Positions 22,591 to 34,923 of a stretch of 64,000 bases of DNA are shown here, piece by piece. The notes beneath the pieces are model-generated. The model had not been told where the DNA came from. It worked only from the letters and a program-made list of their open reading frames with translations, and searched no databases. The translations under genes and the position numbers were made by a program. Source of the DNA: Cyclina sinensis (lineage: Eukaryota; Mollusca; Bivalvia; Venerida; Veneridae); contig JAAONU010000020.1 in the NCBI GenBank assembly GCA_012932295.1, positions 796,443 through 860,442 of the forward strand, written 5' to 3'. Within the stretch, counting starts at the first letter, position 1, and each line of letters starts with the position of its first letter.

Positions 22591-25500
22591 CTGTTAATAC
22601 AACATTATGCCCACTGAAAGCACCCGCATATAATTTACCTTGACTGGCACTCAGCATATTCATCAATGAGGTTATTTAACGGATATAATAGAATTTTACA
22701 GAATTTCCACTTAAATTAGTTATTGGTACAAACTTCAAAATGATGACATGAAATAGAACTTACATTATATGAAAATTAAATCGGCTTTTTAATCCAAAAA
22801 AATCACATTAATCCATAAAATAAAGGTCAGTTAAAGACAGCATTAACAAAAAGTTGAATGTGTAAATCGTATTAAAGAATGACGTAACCGGTTCTGCTAT
22901 ATGTCACAACTGACTTATCACGATACATAAATTCTTGAGCATTGAGTACAAAACAATCATCCAGCAGGCAAGGTGATGAGAGCGAATTTAATTCTTTGTC
23001 GGCTGATATAAACTTTGCGCCCGACTCGGGTTGCAACAGGCTTGCGCGGAGAAAACCAGCATTTATACGCCCGATTCAGTAAACGAAAGTCAAAAACGTG
23101 TAAATTTGGAATTCAGAGTCGATGGGCATGACATATTTTTTATGAACTGTAGAGGTCACAGTATGTAAAAAAAGGTGAAAAAATATACAAGTTTCTCTTC
23201 TACATCCAAGCGTCTGTAACTTATGTATAGCTGTAAGTCACACGATAACCAAAGAACCCTTCCAGTGTCAATCGTTTTTATTCATCTAGCTTTCACCTAA
23301 GGTCATAACAATCAGTGTTTACCGCATATTAAATAAGTATTATCAATATAAAGGGCATTGCAGTGAAGATTAAATTACAATTACCTGAAATATACATAAG
23401 ACGACAGCTATATCAATAGGTTTAAAGTTACAGACTAACATGTTTAAGAACGATAGTCATTCCATTTGAAAAACGCAATTACAATTTTATTAGAAGCATG
23501 TCATCATATTCATATTCACGTTCTAAAAGTAAACGATAAATAAATCCTATATTACTCCTCCCAACTATTTTCGAACATCACACATTTATTAATCCAAGAA
23601 TGCCCACAGGTTATTAAATCCAATCGAAATTATGTTTACACGGGTGTCAGGTTAAACAGATTGTGCTGTCATTGATTGAAACATGACATGCTTATAATAT
23701 AAAGTTATTTGTTCTTATTCTCTTTTGTTCTTGTCCTCTGTAGATGTAGACCGGATTTTTTTGTTCTGTATTTTGTAATTTGCTCATGTTTATGCAAATG
23801 CATATTGAGTACTTTTAATAAAGAATCATGAATCATTTTGTTAAGATAAGAACTCAAATGATATCAGATGAAATGAATTAGTTTTATCAATTTATATATA
23901 TTGTATGTTCCACCCGAGTAATAATGCTACCTTTTTCTAAAAGTTATTTCTATCGTTCCTTTCGAATGACGTATCATGCATCTGAAATGAACACCTGGCT
24001 TACAAATGTAAGATATGGTGTTTGTAACAATATGTCTGATGTGGTAAACTGATAAACGGATTTCAGAATAAAGGCTTTGATTCTTCAAATGTCATCTCTT
24101 ACACCAACTGATAACTCCTACACCTGTGTTCTTTTCTTATATTTTCTTTTTGTTTTAGAAAACAGAAAACTATGTTATCTTTTGTCTTATCAAAACAAAA
24201 TTTTAAGACAATTTCAAGCTTCCGACTCGCATAATTTAGCTAAAAAAAATTTTGATTTAAGAAATCATATTTTGTGGTCATATACGACTTCAAAACGGAA
24301 GAAGAGGGATTCTAGCTTGTTGATAAGCAACAAGCTAACCCTCTTCGCTACAGTACCAATTTTATAATGTGAAATAAGTTTCTGAAAAAAGATCATCTTT
24401 GAAAAAATGTGTCTTTTACGTGATGGAAACGATGCGACTTCCGGCGAGAATATGTTCTGCATTTGACCTTGAAAAGGACAAACTTAATACGACAAAAATG
24501 GAGAATACTGAACCTTAGAGCATTTAAACGGTTAGAAAAGATTACATTTTGTTTTCAACTTTAAATCTGAATGTCAGATCTGTTCTTGAAATGCATTTAA
24601 ATATATAGAGTCTAGGTCTCGCGCACACGTTACTACTTCTGATTATATTTGATCAAACGTACTAATTATAGGGAATAACCGTCGAATGTTTCTTTCCATT
24701 GATGTGGTGGAAATCGGAATAACTTAGGCTATGGAAATAGAGAAAACAATTTTCAACTCTGCAATAGTATCCATATCAATCCTTTCAAATACAGACAGTA
24801 CACAAAAATACATGTAATTTAAAATTTATTTAGTTGCCTTTTCATGTACATTGTATCCTATAGGCAATTTGCAGGGTTCTTCTTAGATAGCTTAAAGACA
24901 TTGAAGTGAAGCGAAACACTGATGTCTTAATTTTCGTCGTACATATAACTGAGCTACACGGGACATCTAGTTCTCGATAGCGTCCTGTTTAGGACTTTGG
25001 GAGAAAAAAAACTATCCCGTCCTCGGACAATTAAAAAAATGCAACTACTAATGTTAATTATATGATACTTATTTTCATGCGCAGCGCCAATAAACGTGCC
25101 ACTTAAACTTCCAATAAATACCTTTCGGTACCCTCAAAGAAATACGTTTCATGTACCTCTATTTCAGACTAACCGACACACAGTATCATTATCACTGGGT
25201 TTAAATTTATGAAAAGCGGAAGGTATATTCTGTTGTATTAATTTCGTTGATCTAGCAAAAGTAACTCCACACGTAGTAACCTAAATGCAGACATATTTTT
25301 TTGAGGTGACAATAACCATTTGTATGAAAAGAAGAAAATCTGGCAATGGAACATCGGGGAAATGTGGAAAGTGCAAACAGAAAATGTTGACCACTATGTC
25401 CTTTCAACTATACCAAATTACCGCAATCAACAAGTTGTATCATTAAATAATTAATTCGCATGTTACACTACCTGAATATAAATCTAAGGGAAACAACTCG

Positions 25501-25918
25501 TTTGCATTTCATCCGTGATGATTTCTGCTTAACGTCCTTAATATTGCTAAAACGCAAAACTGCATAAATGCATAACAAATTCTGCCAACCATTCGCATTG
25601 TGTCATTAACTACCTTCCACTTACTGCTGGTGTTTTGTTTTGGATTTACATTCAAAGGCTGGTTAATAGCCTATGGCCGCAGCTTTATTAATACATATAC
25701 AGTGACAAAGATCAACCATATTAAAACTATCAAATGACATATGTCTCTGTTGTTGCATAAATAAATTCATGATAGAAATTAGAAATGGCTGTTTTTCTTG
25801 AAACACAACAATAACCTAATGATAATTATCACTTTTGACCAGAAAACAATTTGTGAATTTATATGCAGTCGGAAACGGCTGTCGTATGAACAAAGCCACA
25901 TAGTTTGGCTATTTTTTC
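22591..25918. other. Long non-coding stretch
   Basis: I see no supported gene. 23,000-23,075 is locally GC-richer (GCGCCCGACTCGGGTTGC) and could be a small CpG-type patch. A strong hairpin at 24,301-24,346 is listed separately. The frames at 24,077-24,462 have no recognisable domain. Confidence 0.45.
24301..24346. other. Strong short hairpin
   Basis: GAAGAGGG...TAGCTTGTTG pairs with CAACAAGCTA...CCCTCTTC around the loop ATAAG. About 18 pairs form, with a small internal bulge. It is too short for a typical animal pre-miRNA. Confidence 0.6.
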
Positions 25919-26035
25919 TGAGATAGTGCACGTTACAGAATGCACCCCATTCTTGCCACCCCTGGTACTTCTCAATGCTCACTGTTTCCATGGAACCTCG
26001 TTTTAAAGTCTCATCCGAAAGGCCTTTAATAATGT
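25919..26035 (-). repeat. Dispersed repeat fragment (SINE-tail-like), minus
   Basis: The minus strand reads CCTTTCGGATGAGACTTTAA, then ACGAGGTTCCATG, then AATGGGGTGCATTCTGTAAC. The last part matches 59,083-59,105 closely. It is the same family as 2,264-2,420. A 70-codon minus-strand frame over it is a by-product of the repeat. Confidence 0.55.
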
Positions 26036-26759
26036 TGAGGAGCGGAGGTCAAAATTGCATTTGGATGGACTGGCATTGGTTCAGCAGCGACATCACAACA
26101 CGTTGATAACGTTGATATTCATTATTGTTATAAGATGTGTTTTTTGACAGTTCTAAATTATTCCTTTGTCAACGAAAGGTAGTTTGAAACCCCCTACAGT
26201 TAATTACTTTCACTTCATTTCAACTCGTAGCTTTTCATGTATGCTAGTCTGGGGACATCATCCTGCCATAAGGCAGACAAACTTTAACAGAGCTACGTAC
26301 TCCACAACTCTGCAAAAAATATCTCTAATATTTTAACTCATATCTTTGCTCAAATAATTTGACGGGTAGACAGGCTATTACATAGAAAGGACTTTCCATT
26401 ATAATATTTGTTGAGAGACATCGGACATTAATCAAGTCGTCATATATCTGTCTAAAATATGCATTTTTACCTATTACACAACATATTAAATTCCTTTATT
26501 ACAAACCAATCGTCTTAATATGGACCTGCTGACCCCTTCTTTGAATTGCCCAGTGTCTAAATCGTCACAAAAATGTATCTGATATGTAAATGTTATAATA
26601 TACGGTGATTAGAATCTAGCATTACTTGTAGTTATCTACTCGAATGTAGTATATGAAGTTCTTTAGAGGCTGTCGTGACAAAATTTGATTAAAAAAAATC
26701 AAGGTTTTATTATGGGAAAACTGGTGAAAGCAACGTTTATTTTCCTGTTTCATGTTTGA
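26036..26759. other. Non-coding stretch
   Basis: No gene, RNA or repeat recognised. Confidence 0.5.
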
Positions 26760-27188
26760 AATGTATTTGTTGTTTCATACGCTTGTCTGAATCGTGTTTA
26801 TTGCTTCAAACAAGCGTTTGGATTTTGATTGCTGCTTCAAACGCTGTTTGAATTGTGTTTTTTGGTTCATACGCTTGTTTGCATTGTGTTTGTTGCTTTA
26901 TACGCTTGTTTGAATTGTGTTTGTTGCCTCATACGCCTGTTTGAATTGTGTTTGGGTGTTGCTTCATACGCTTGTTTGAATTGTGTTTGTTGCCTCATAC
27001 GCCTGTTTGAATTGTGTTTGGGTGTTGCTTTATACGCTTGTTTGAATTGTGTTTGTTGCCTCATACGCCTGTTTGAATTGTGTTTGGGTGTTGCTTCATA
27101 CGCTTGTTTGAGTTGTATTAACTCCTTTATACGATTATTTGAATTTTTTTATTGCTCCATACGCTTGTTTGAAGTGTGTTTGTTGTTG
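26760..27188 (+). repeat. 66-bp dimeric minisatellite
   Basis: Alternating ~31- and ~35-bp units share GAATTGTGTTTG and CATACGC. In the cleanest part (26,920-27,110) the dimer is 66 bp, a multiple of three, so the plus-strand frame 26,829-27,206 (125 codons) encodes a 22-residue Cys/Leu-rich repeat (core YACLNCVCCLIRLFELCLG). The minus strand encodes a Gln/Arg-rich repeat. No start context, signal peptide or partner exon supports translation. Confidence 0.85.
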
Positions 27189-27690
27189 TTGAATTTTGTT
27201 AGGTAGACCACCTTTAAATGGTGCTTAAGGGAATGAATCATATCCTGCGTTTAGACAGACACTACTTTCAATTGTGTAAATGTGCGTCAATCTTCCCATA
27301 AGTCGCATGTTTGTTTTAAAACACAGAATGGTAACAAGTTTTATCCCGTGCCAGTATCTTTTTAAGAATGACATACTAATGATGGAATTATGAGCCTAGT
27401 AGAAACTTCAATGATCACAGATTCAATATAAACTGAATGTTAAGAGCAAAACACAAAGTTTTCACTTCAGTTATTAACATTTTAGATTTTCAGTGAATAA
27501 TGGAATTATTTTGCTAAAGTTATTCAAATTTTAGATTTTTAGAAGGGATTGAATAATGGAAATTCATAGCATATGTTTTTCCTGCTCAAACCTTCCTTTT
27601 TTACTTTTTTCCTTCCTTTCATCCATTTGTTGCATTCTTCCTGAATGATTTTTTTGTCTTATTGTTCCCCGCATTTTCAAAGAAAAAAAG
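27189..27690. other. Non-coding stretch
   Basis: An imperfect local duplication around 27,470-27,560 repeats TTCAGTGAATAATGGAAT-like sequence. Otherwise nothing recognised. Confidence 0.45.
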
Positions 27691-28440
27691 GGAATAAAGA
27701 CATGGGTTCCGTCCGTCTGTCCACCCGTCTGTCAGTCCGTCACACTAAACTATTCATCAAGAGATTTTGAAAAAACTTGGCACAAATGTTTACCATAATT
27801 TACGACCTTTCATACGCAATGCCCAGACCCTATCTCTTAGGTCAAGGACACACTTGGAGATCAAAGGTCAACATTGTCTGTTGGAGGGTATATTTCGTGT
27901 CCGGTCCATAACTTGTTTTATTCATCTAGGGATTTTGAAATAACTTGGCACAACTGTTCACCATAATAAGACGACATATCATGCGCAACACTTACCACTA
28001 AGGCCAAGGCCACACTAAGAGGTCAAATGTTAACATAATCTGTATTTTGTTGTCCAATTTTGCAAGTATTAGAAAAAAATTAGTGAAACTTAAAACATAA
28101 AAATATAACAATGAGAGGGAATGCAGTGAAATAGAATCACAACTCTGTATAGAATAATTGTCCTTTTCGACGAAAAAAAGGAAGATGTATAAATTGGCTC
28201 CATTTGTCTGTCCGTCCATCTGTTACACTTTGTGTCCGGTCCATTGATCTGCGATCTATCAAGGGATTCAAAAAATTAGCATATAATGTAATGTTATTCA
28301 TAGGCATAATAAGACACCGTGTCTTGCGCGAATTCCAGACCACTATCTCCAGGGTCAAGGTTATACCATCCAAAAATCGTTACATCCTGTTGATCACCCT
28401 TTCTACCAAGGTGTGTTTCGTGTCGTGTTTTATGGACTTT
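27691..28440 (+). repeat. Dispersed element with ~168-bp monomers
   Basis: After a CCGTCCGTCTGTCC-rich head, a GATTTTGAAAWAACTTGGCA anchor occurs at 27,763 and 27,931. A degraded third copy lies near 28,262. Each is followed by AAGGTCA-type words. The CCGTCTGTCCGTC head is common in molluscan repeats of this style. Open frames here have no domain. Confidence 0.65.
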
Positions 28441-29040
28441 ATATGAAAGAGAGTGTTGTTAGAAACCGAAACAGAAACTGATTTTAATTAATTTTCATAC
28501 TTTACATTCACCTGAAATTTTCTTTTGTGGTTTTGAAATAGACTACACAAATGTATTTCTGTTGACACATAGACTTGGTCCGAGTTATTTCATTTTATTT
28601 CAATAATGAATTCATTGCTGCATGTGCTGATCTAGTATTTATCAAAATTTCGCATTGAAAGTCCACATCCATACCTCAATTTTTTGAAATAGCAGAATCG
28701 CGTGCTTCATGTAAAACTTCCCTCAGGCTGGGGACGTAAGTAATTCTGTTACAAATTCTTGCTATTTTTCAATATTATTTTGTTTGTGAATGATTTGTTC
28801 TCAATGTCTTAATATTTTTTATAGACAAATAATGTTTAATTCTCAATTCTATATTTATTTCTGTTCTTACATTACAAGGCATTCAAATGGACCGAAGTCA
28901 AGTACGCTTCGATTATATTATATTCTCGAAGTATCCCGAATTCAACAGTGGATACATATTCGGCTTAACTCACAACCATGCATGAACATGTATATTAAGA
29001 AACTAAAATAAGTGAAGACTAGGGCTGCGTATAAGGCGTC
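28441..29040. other. Non-coding stretch
   Basis: No gene, RNA or repeat recognised. A 73-codon frame at 28,790-29,011 has no domain. Confidence 0.45.
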
Positions 29041-29043
29041 TTA
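29041..29043 (+). repeat. TTA target-site duplication, left
   Basis: TTA directly abuts the TIR and is repeated at 30,220-30,222. Confidence 0.7.
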
Positions 29044-30219
29044 AGCCCGTCTCACACAGAACATGGTTAGGCACATGGTTCCCATACGGTATACTCGGTT
29101 ATTCACGGGTTGACTGGTACGAGTATTGAGCTCCAACCGTGCCTGGTGATTAGTTGGTACGAGTTAGACTCGAATGTAGCACGAGTATGTACGAATAAAG
29201 CACGGATATACTCGGTCAAGCAAGGTTTGAACACTATTTTTATACGAATACATACGATTGTTGTACGGTTCCAAGTACGGTCTGGTACGGTCTGGTACGA
29301 TTTAACACGACTTTTACTCGATTTACTCGTCTTTCACAGGGTTTACATAGGGTCCTGCCGACTTTTGTTCGAGTTATGCTCGAATTATCACACAATTGTG
29401 TATGTTTTGATATAAATTGACCCATTTTGATGGCTTGGCTCTATAAATTTTCGAACTTCAAACGAAGAAAGTCATGCGAGTCTGAATCCCTGGGAGACAT
29501 GGGTAACTCTTCAGGCAGTGGGTCCTCCAGCTCATCAGGTTCGGCAGGGTCAGCAGGTTGGAGTGGTCGGCGGGCCTGGATGGCCCTTCTTGTATTCCTT
29601 CTGTTCGTGGGAACCTTCTTCTTTGGATGCATTCTAGTGTGATGCAGCAAGTACTCTGGGAAGATCTAGCAGTTGAGGGTGGCAGCAGGTATTTGTGGTT
29701 TTCGTTGTACAGTTCATGCTGACGACGAGGGCGTGTGAGACCGTGTATTACCGTACAATACCGTGTCTGCCATGTATGATTCGTACTTGAGCCGTATTGG
29801 TCGTACTGCGATCGTATAAAACTGTGTGTGCACTCGTACCGTGATCGTGTGACATTCGGGTGTTAATCCGGTGTCGGGTGTAGGACTTGGGGACGGTCTC
29901 GAACGATTTCATACGATTTAATATACGATCTTGACACAGTTGGGCTCACTCGTGGTGTGGACTTCAAATACGGTTTGTACATACGGTCTCATACAGTCTC
30001 ACATGGTCTCTTACGGGCTTGTACGGTCGCTTATACAAACATACACGGACATGACATCCGTGCCAGTCTTTTTAAAGTTTTAAAAATCATACACGGCTTA
30101 CACGGATACACTCAAATGGCCCGAGTGTAACTCGGATAAGGCCACAGTTGGTTCGGTTGTGTGTACGGTTTACACGGGTGGCCAACCGTATAAGCCGTCC
30201 GTTCTGTGTGAGACGGGCT
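29044..30219. mobile_element. PIF/Harbinger-like non-autonomous element (1,176 bp)
   Basis: Perfect 19-bp terminal inverted repeats, AGCCCGTCTCACACAGAAC at 29,044-29,062 and its complement at 30,201-30,219, are flanked by a TTA duplication. The 3-bp TWA target is a hallmark of PIF/Harbinger elements. The ends are filled with dense short words TACGGT, TACGAG, CTCGTAC and ACACGG over about 350-550 bp on each side, resembling subterminal transposase-binding repeats. The middle (29,427-29,650) is GC-richer and carries overlapping small frames on both strands. No transposase is present, so mobilisation in trans would be needed. Confidence 0.8.
29427..29642 (+). CDS. Small frame inside the Harbinger-like element, doubtful
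   Basis: A 71-codon plus-strand frame starts MMAWLYKFSNFKRRK, has a Gly/Ser-rich middle, and ends in a hydrophobic ~20-residue segment (MALLVFLLFVGTFFFGCILV) that looks membrane-spanning. The opposite strand at 29,441-29,650 is also open (69 codons, basic then acidic, ending FLRLKFENL). Only one strand can be coding, and it may be neither. This may be a remnant of an ancestral element exon. I recognise neither protein. Confidence 0.2.
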   Translation: MMAWLYKFSNFKRRKSCESESLGDMGNSSGSGSSSSSGSAGSAGWSGRRAWMALLVFLLFVGTFFFGCILV

Positions 30220-30222
30220 TTA

Positions 30223-30712
30223 GTTTAATGTTCTGTAAAACTTACTGTAGTTAGTCGAAACACTTCAATCATATCACTTAAAACATTTTTCTTTTGTTGA
30301 GACCTACTAATGTCATATAGCACAAATTTATTTCAACTTAGGAATACATATACATGAACCATGAAATAAGGTTTATTCCCAAATATTTTTATGCTAATTC
30401 ATACTTCCTTTCTACTGCTAAATGTTCTGTTATCATCATGGGAAGTATGACAAAGGTACTCTGGTGTTCTACTCCATCATTTTAGCAAAGTCAAAGAGAT
30501 ATAATTATACACATAAAAAACACACTTTTAACTGTTCTACATACTAACTGTGAACATAGTGAATGCAATTCATTAAGATAAACGCACATCATTTTGTTCA
30601 GATTACAAACATACGAAAGTTATAACAAGTGTACACACATGTTCTATGATACAATGCCGTACTGCATTTAGTTCTTATTTAATGAATGTCCAACAGCAGG
30701 CATTACTTCCTG

Positions 30713-30713
<1 letters not shown>
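30223..30713. other. Non-coding stretch
   Basis: No feature recognised. Confidence 0.5.

Positions 30714-30748
<35 letters not shown>
30714..30748. repeat. (AAT)n microsatellite
   Basis: About eleven AAT units. Confidence 0.95.
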
Positions 30749-31293
30749 CAAACAAGTTTTATTGCAGTTTTATTTACGAATTATCATGCGCGGAAAACAT
30801 TTGTCATAGACAAACAACAAAACATGGTGCATGAACGATGTACACAGTAGGACTGAATAGGAAAACAATCTAATTCTTACAATGTGAAATAACATCATAT
30901 ACAGTATCTAATTAAAGTTACACTTCAGAGAGATATACGGACTCATTATTTGTGTTTTAATGGAGACAGGGTGTCAGTGAGGATTAGCAAAGTAGGTCGT
31001 CCATTTCGTAGACAATCACGTACTCGATTTTTCCTGTTTCTGTAGAAATCATGTCATCATTTAAAACCTGATTTCTCCATTTCTGAATGGAAGAAACACA
31101 CGGACTTAAAATTCTCCAAACTCTGATACCGAGTTCTGTTTTACATATGTATTGCAGAAGATTAGTGCAACGATACAATTGTGTGATTATATACACGAAA
31201 GCATAATAAGATATCAACGTTATAATCAAGACATGCATTAAACAGAACAGAAAGAATCATTATGAGGTTGACACCGTAAAAAAGAAATATAAT

Positions 31294-31294
<1 letters not shown>
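30749..31294. other. Non-coding stretch
   Basis: An 84-codon minus-strand frame (30,984-31,238) shows no domain. No repeat recognised. Confidence 0.45.
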
Positions 31295-31335
<41 letters not shown>

Positions 31336-31349
31336 TTTTTTTTTTTTTT
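31295..31349. repeat. Long poly(T) tract
   Basis: About 38 T residues, a short ATA interruption, then 14 more. It could be the tail of a minus-strand retroelement, but no element body is evident next to it. Confidence 0.9.
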
Positions 31350-32355
31350 GACACATTCATAATGGGTAACGCAGTTATAGAAATAATCTCTTTCCTGGGG
31401 AAAGTAAATGTGTTAAAATACTTTCATTGGTCCTTACAAAAGAATTACGTAATGAACTTTAAACACTATCACAATTTATATTTTCTCACGAGAACGAGGA
31501 ACATTTCGCTCTGTCACTGACAAAACATTTATCCGAACTATAGCATATCATCATTGAGTGCAAACAATAAATGTATGACTCTTAAAAAATAACACTATAT
31601 TGGTGTCATCGTTGGTTACAACACATTACAAACTTTACGTAAAAACAATTAACGTGTAAAATATGTTTATCCGCTATAAAGTCAGATTTTAAGGTAAACA
31701 TAACTTAATCAGTCTATTGGTGAAAATCCTTAATGCTTACATTTCCTCAACTTAATGAATAGAACGAAATTTAGAGTATTAACACAGTGTGAGTAACTAA
31801 CTTGATTTATGATTAAAACATAATTACAGAAAATCAATTTCATTTAAGATATACTTGTTTTACAATACATCCAAACTATCCAGGTAAATATTAGTTTGCT
31901 GTTTCCTACATTTGCATGTAGTTCGGTAAATTCCTTTTAAAAACAAAACCATACACCATGATTTATTTTGTTCAGTTTCACTGAGATAATTTATAAGAGC
32001 TACAGCCTGCCAGTTTGCAATCGGTAAAATGTTTCTTTTCAGAATGTCTGATAGTCATACGTTTGTTTGTTTGTTTTTTTTTGTTGTTTTTTTTTTAAAT
32101 ATAGTACATAAACAGCGTTTAGATTGGACATACTTCGTCAATGCCTGTCCCTATCTTGTATGGACCACGTATATCTTTATCATAATCACACTTCACATCG
32201 ACTGTTCCGTCAGAGTGAACTCTGGTTACAGTCCCAACCTACAAGTAAAATACTAACTTTACAAATAAACATACAACTATTATAGTAATAACAACGATAA
32301 TTTATTTACACACATGCATCTATACACAAACCAACTGTAATGATTCATCTTCAGT
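31350..32355. other. Non-coding stretch
   Basis: No gene or repeat recognised. The 75-codon frame at 32,029-32,256 begins in a T-rich tract and has no domain. Confidence 0.45.
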
Positions 32356-32493
32356 TAATAATAATAATGCTAATAATACTAATAACATTAATAATAATAA
32401 GAATAAGGCAGAAGAAAAAAAGAAGAAGTCGAAGAAGAAGAAGAAGAAAAGAACAACAACAACAAAGATAATCATAATAATGATAATAATAAC
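32356..32493. repeat. Compound AAT/AAG/AAC low-complexity tract
   Basis: Successive blocks of TAA-, GAA- and CAA-type trinucleotides run for about 140 bp. Confidence 0.85.
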
Positions 32494-33500
32494 AAGGAAA
32501 ATTAGATAAAGAAGAAGCTAAATATAATAAAATTGAACTAAACGAAACATAAGATATTCCGTGTACAAATATACTAAATCTTAATGATAAATAACCTACT
32601 GAAAGGGGAAAAACACACTTTGAAGATGTAAGGTACATTTTATGATTTCCTACTCTTTATGAGTCAGTCGGTAGATGCGTGTTACATATCCAGAAATATT
32701 TTCTTATTTATATCTACACCTTTTCTGCATTAGAACACTTTGTGTAAAACTGACGGTAACGATTTTTTTAAAGAGCAGCAGCCAGTCAGTGTAGACAACA
32801 TGGATTAATTTTACCACGTTCATTAATTTTTCACACATTATTTGCACGTTGGATGAACTTAAGAGATATTATGAAAAAAAGTTAAGTAGTACGTTGAATT
32901 ACCTAAGAGAATTTAATACGGAATACAAAATTTAATTATATGTATTCCATTTTACCATCCAGGACACGGCTTTTATACTATTATAATATGTATCTAAAAT
33001 AATTATCATATGAACAGAATAGTATCGTTTTACAGCATTTACATTAATTTTATTACTTTTACATGCCATATAGCATATCTTATTATTACAAACAAATATC
33101 CCGTATTTGAATTGTTTTATCAACAACCGAATGATATTACACGCCAGTTTATTCCCGTTGAATCATGTGACCGTTCAATGTTTTATGCCAATCTGCCTTT
33201 TAAAAACAGAACGAATGATATAAGTATCATTATCGAATAATGTTGATAAATGAATTTAAGGAGTCAATGGATTGATATTATATTTTGTACTCAAATGCAA
33301 ATCATTAAATACAGATTGATTTCAAATTTTGGGCAGAGACCACTAAATGTTTGCATATTTTTTGTTTATTTTCAATTTACCAATTTCGAACTTGTTTCGA
33401 TGATTTAAAATCTTACGTGACACAATTATCTGTACAATGTTGTTTTTCTTTTCATTAACTAGAGATAATTTCTTTTTACATGTTTCTTTTTCCCAAAACA
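32494..33500. other. Non-coding stretch
   Basis: Overlapping short frames on both strands at 32,932-33,240 show no domain. Nothing else recognised. Confidence 0.45.
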
Positions 33501-33570
33501 AGAAATTTCCGTCTCAATGAAGGACATCAGTGGGGGTATTAATTTCATCCAGCGATAGCTCTAGTTGTTA
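33501..33570 (-). mobile_element. Terminal fragment of a dispersed MITE-like repeat
   Basis: The sequence CAGTGGGGGTATTAATTTC, then CAGCGATAGCTCTAGTTGTT, is the inverse of AACTAGAGCTATCACTG seen at about 15,794. It then runs directly into the ATT microsatellite. Confidence 0.4.
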
Positions 33571-33607
<37 letters not shown>

Positions 33608-33653
33608 CATTATTATTATTATTATTATCAATATTATTATTATTATTACTACT
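33571..33653. repeat. (ATT)n microsatellite, interrupted
   Basis: About 27 ATT units with a few CAT/CAA/ACT interruptions. Confidence 0.95.
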
Positions 33654-34923
33654 ATCAAGTGATTTGTATCAGAGATACGTATTTTTAGTGTTTTCCGTTG
33701 CATGTAAACGAAACTACTGAAGACATCATCAAAAACTACATATCACAAAGGGCGTAGAAGGTGCGATATACAATGGACGATCGCTACTCCTTTACTAGTA
33801 AACGGTTTTGATGAAAACATTCTTCTTGCTTATATTTTGAAATATCTACCTAGTGCACATATTTTTGTAAAAGACATCTCGTTGACTATTCAATATAAAA
33901 GAAAGTCAATATGTGCGATATGTAATTAGCGCAGTGATAAGAAAAAAAGCAATAAGGCCCGATTCTTTACATGAACTATTAAAATATAGATTTGTAACAA
34001 AAGTGGTACTTTACTTATGTTCCGTTAGTTATTTCACTTGCAGTTAACAATACACAAACTGAACATGTCAAAGATTTTTGTTGTTGATTTTTTTGATTTT
34101 TTTTTTTCAACATGTTCTAGGCAAGCAAGTGTTATTAGCTCCAGTCGATGCTTCCAACATTCAGGGGTATAGATACGTGCATGTCTAACAAACATAAGCC
34201 TGTAAGCAATTGATTCTTAAAGGATTGAGGGGCTATGAGTCAAACAGTTTAATATGTATCAATATATGTGACATTTTATTGCGAGTATATATGTCGATTC
34301 GGCCTTAAAATATATCAGAACCAAATGTTTGCAAACAAATCTTACTTTACCTTTTTTTAACCGAATTAACAAGGGTATCGTTGGAAACGGTGGATGCTCC
34401 ATAAACAAACAAACGAGAGTAAAACAAACTTACACTTGAGGAAGATGTAGAGAGACAAATTTGCCTTTTGTTTCATGATGAAGAGGTCTGGGTGGGAAAT
34501 TTTTATGGAACTATGGTTATAATGAAAGAAAAGTAATTTGGGGTGTGGATTGATGTAATCGGGGCGAGATTACGTATAGGGTAATAAGGTAAATGTTGAA
34601 AAAAACAATTTGTTGAATGTTCGGGTTGTAATAAAGTTGTATGGCCCTCTATTCTTTTACAAAAGCAACAGATAAAAAAGGAATTTAAAAAAAAACACTT
34701 AGTTACAAAATGATATGTCAGTACAGGCAACTTGGGGTAAGGGCTGCTTACTAAACATCTTCTGTCAACACTAATTTCAACTCGAAATCGTTTTTTCTTT
34801 TTAAAGTATAAATAACTTAAATACATTTCCCAGTATGTTTTATATAAAAAAATGCAAAACATTGTCACACCTAACCACGCCTATTTTAGATTACAGATCT
34901 TAGTAAACAAGTAAAAAAATATT
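33654..34923. other. Non-coding stretch flanking the satellite
   Basis: A 121-codon minus-strand frame at 34,503-34,868 has no recognisable domain and no homologue I can name. No repeats recognised. Confidence 0.45.

Noticed and set aside
24301..24346. microRNA precursor
   Set aside because: At about 46 nt with a 5-nt loop it is shorter than animal pre-miRNAs; kept only as a hairpin.
25779..25991. Small minus-strand gene of 70 codons
   Set aside because: Its coding-like part lies on a dispersed-repeat fragment and the rest is low complexity.
31295..31349. Processed-pseudogene or SINE tail
   Set aside because: No element body or target duplication could be found next to the poly(T) tract.
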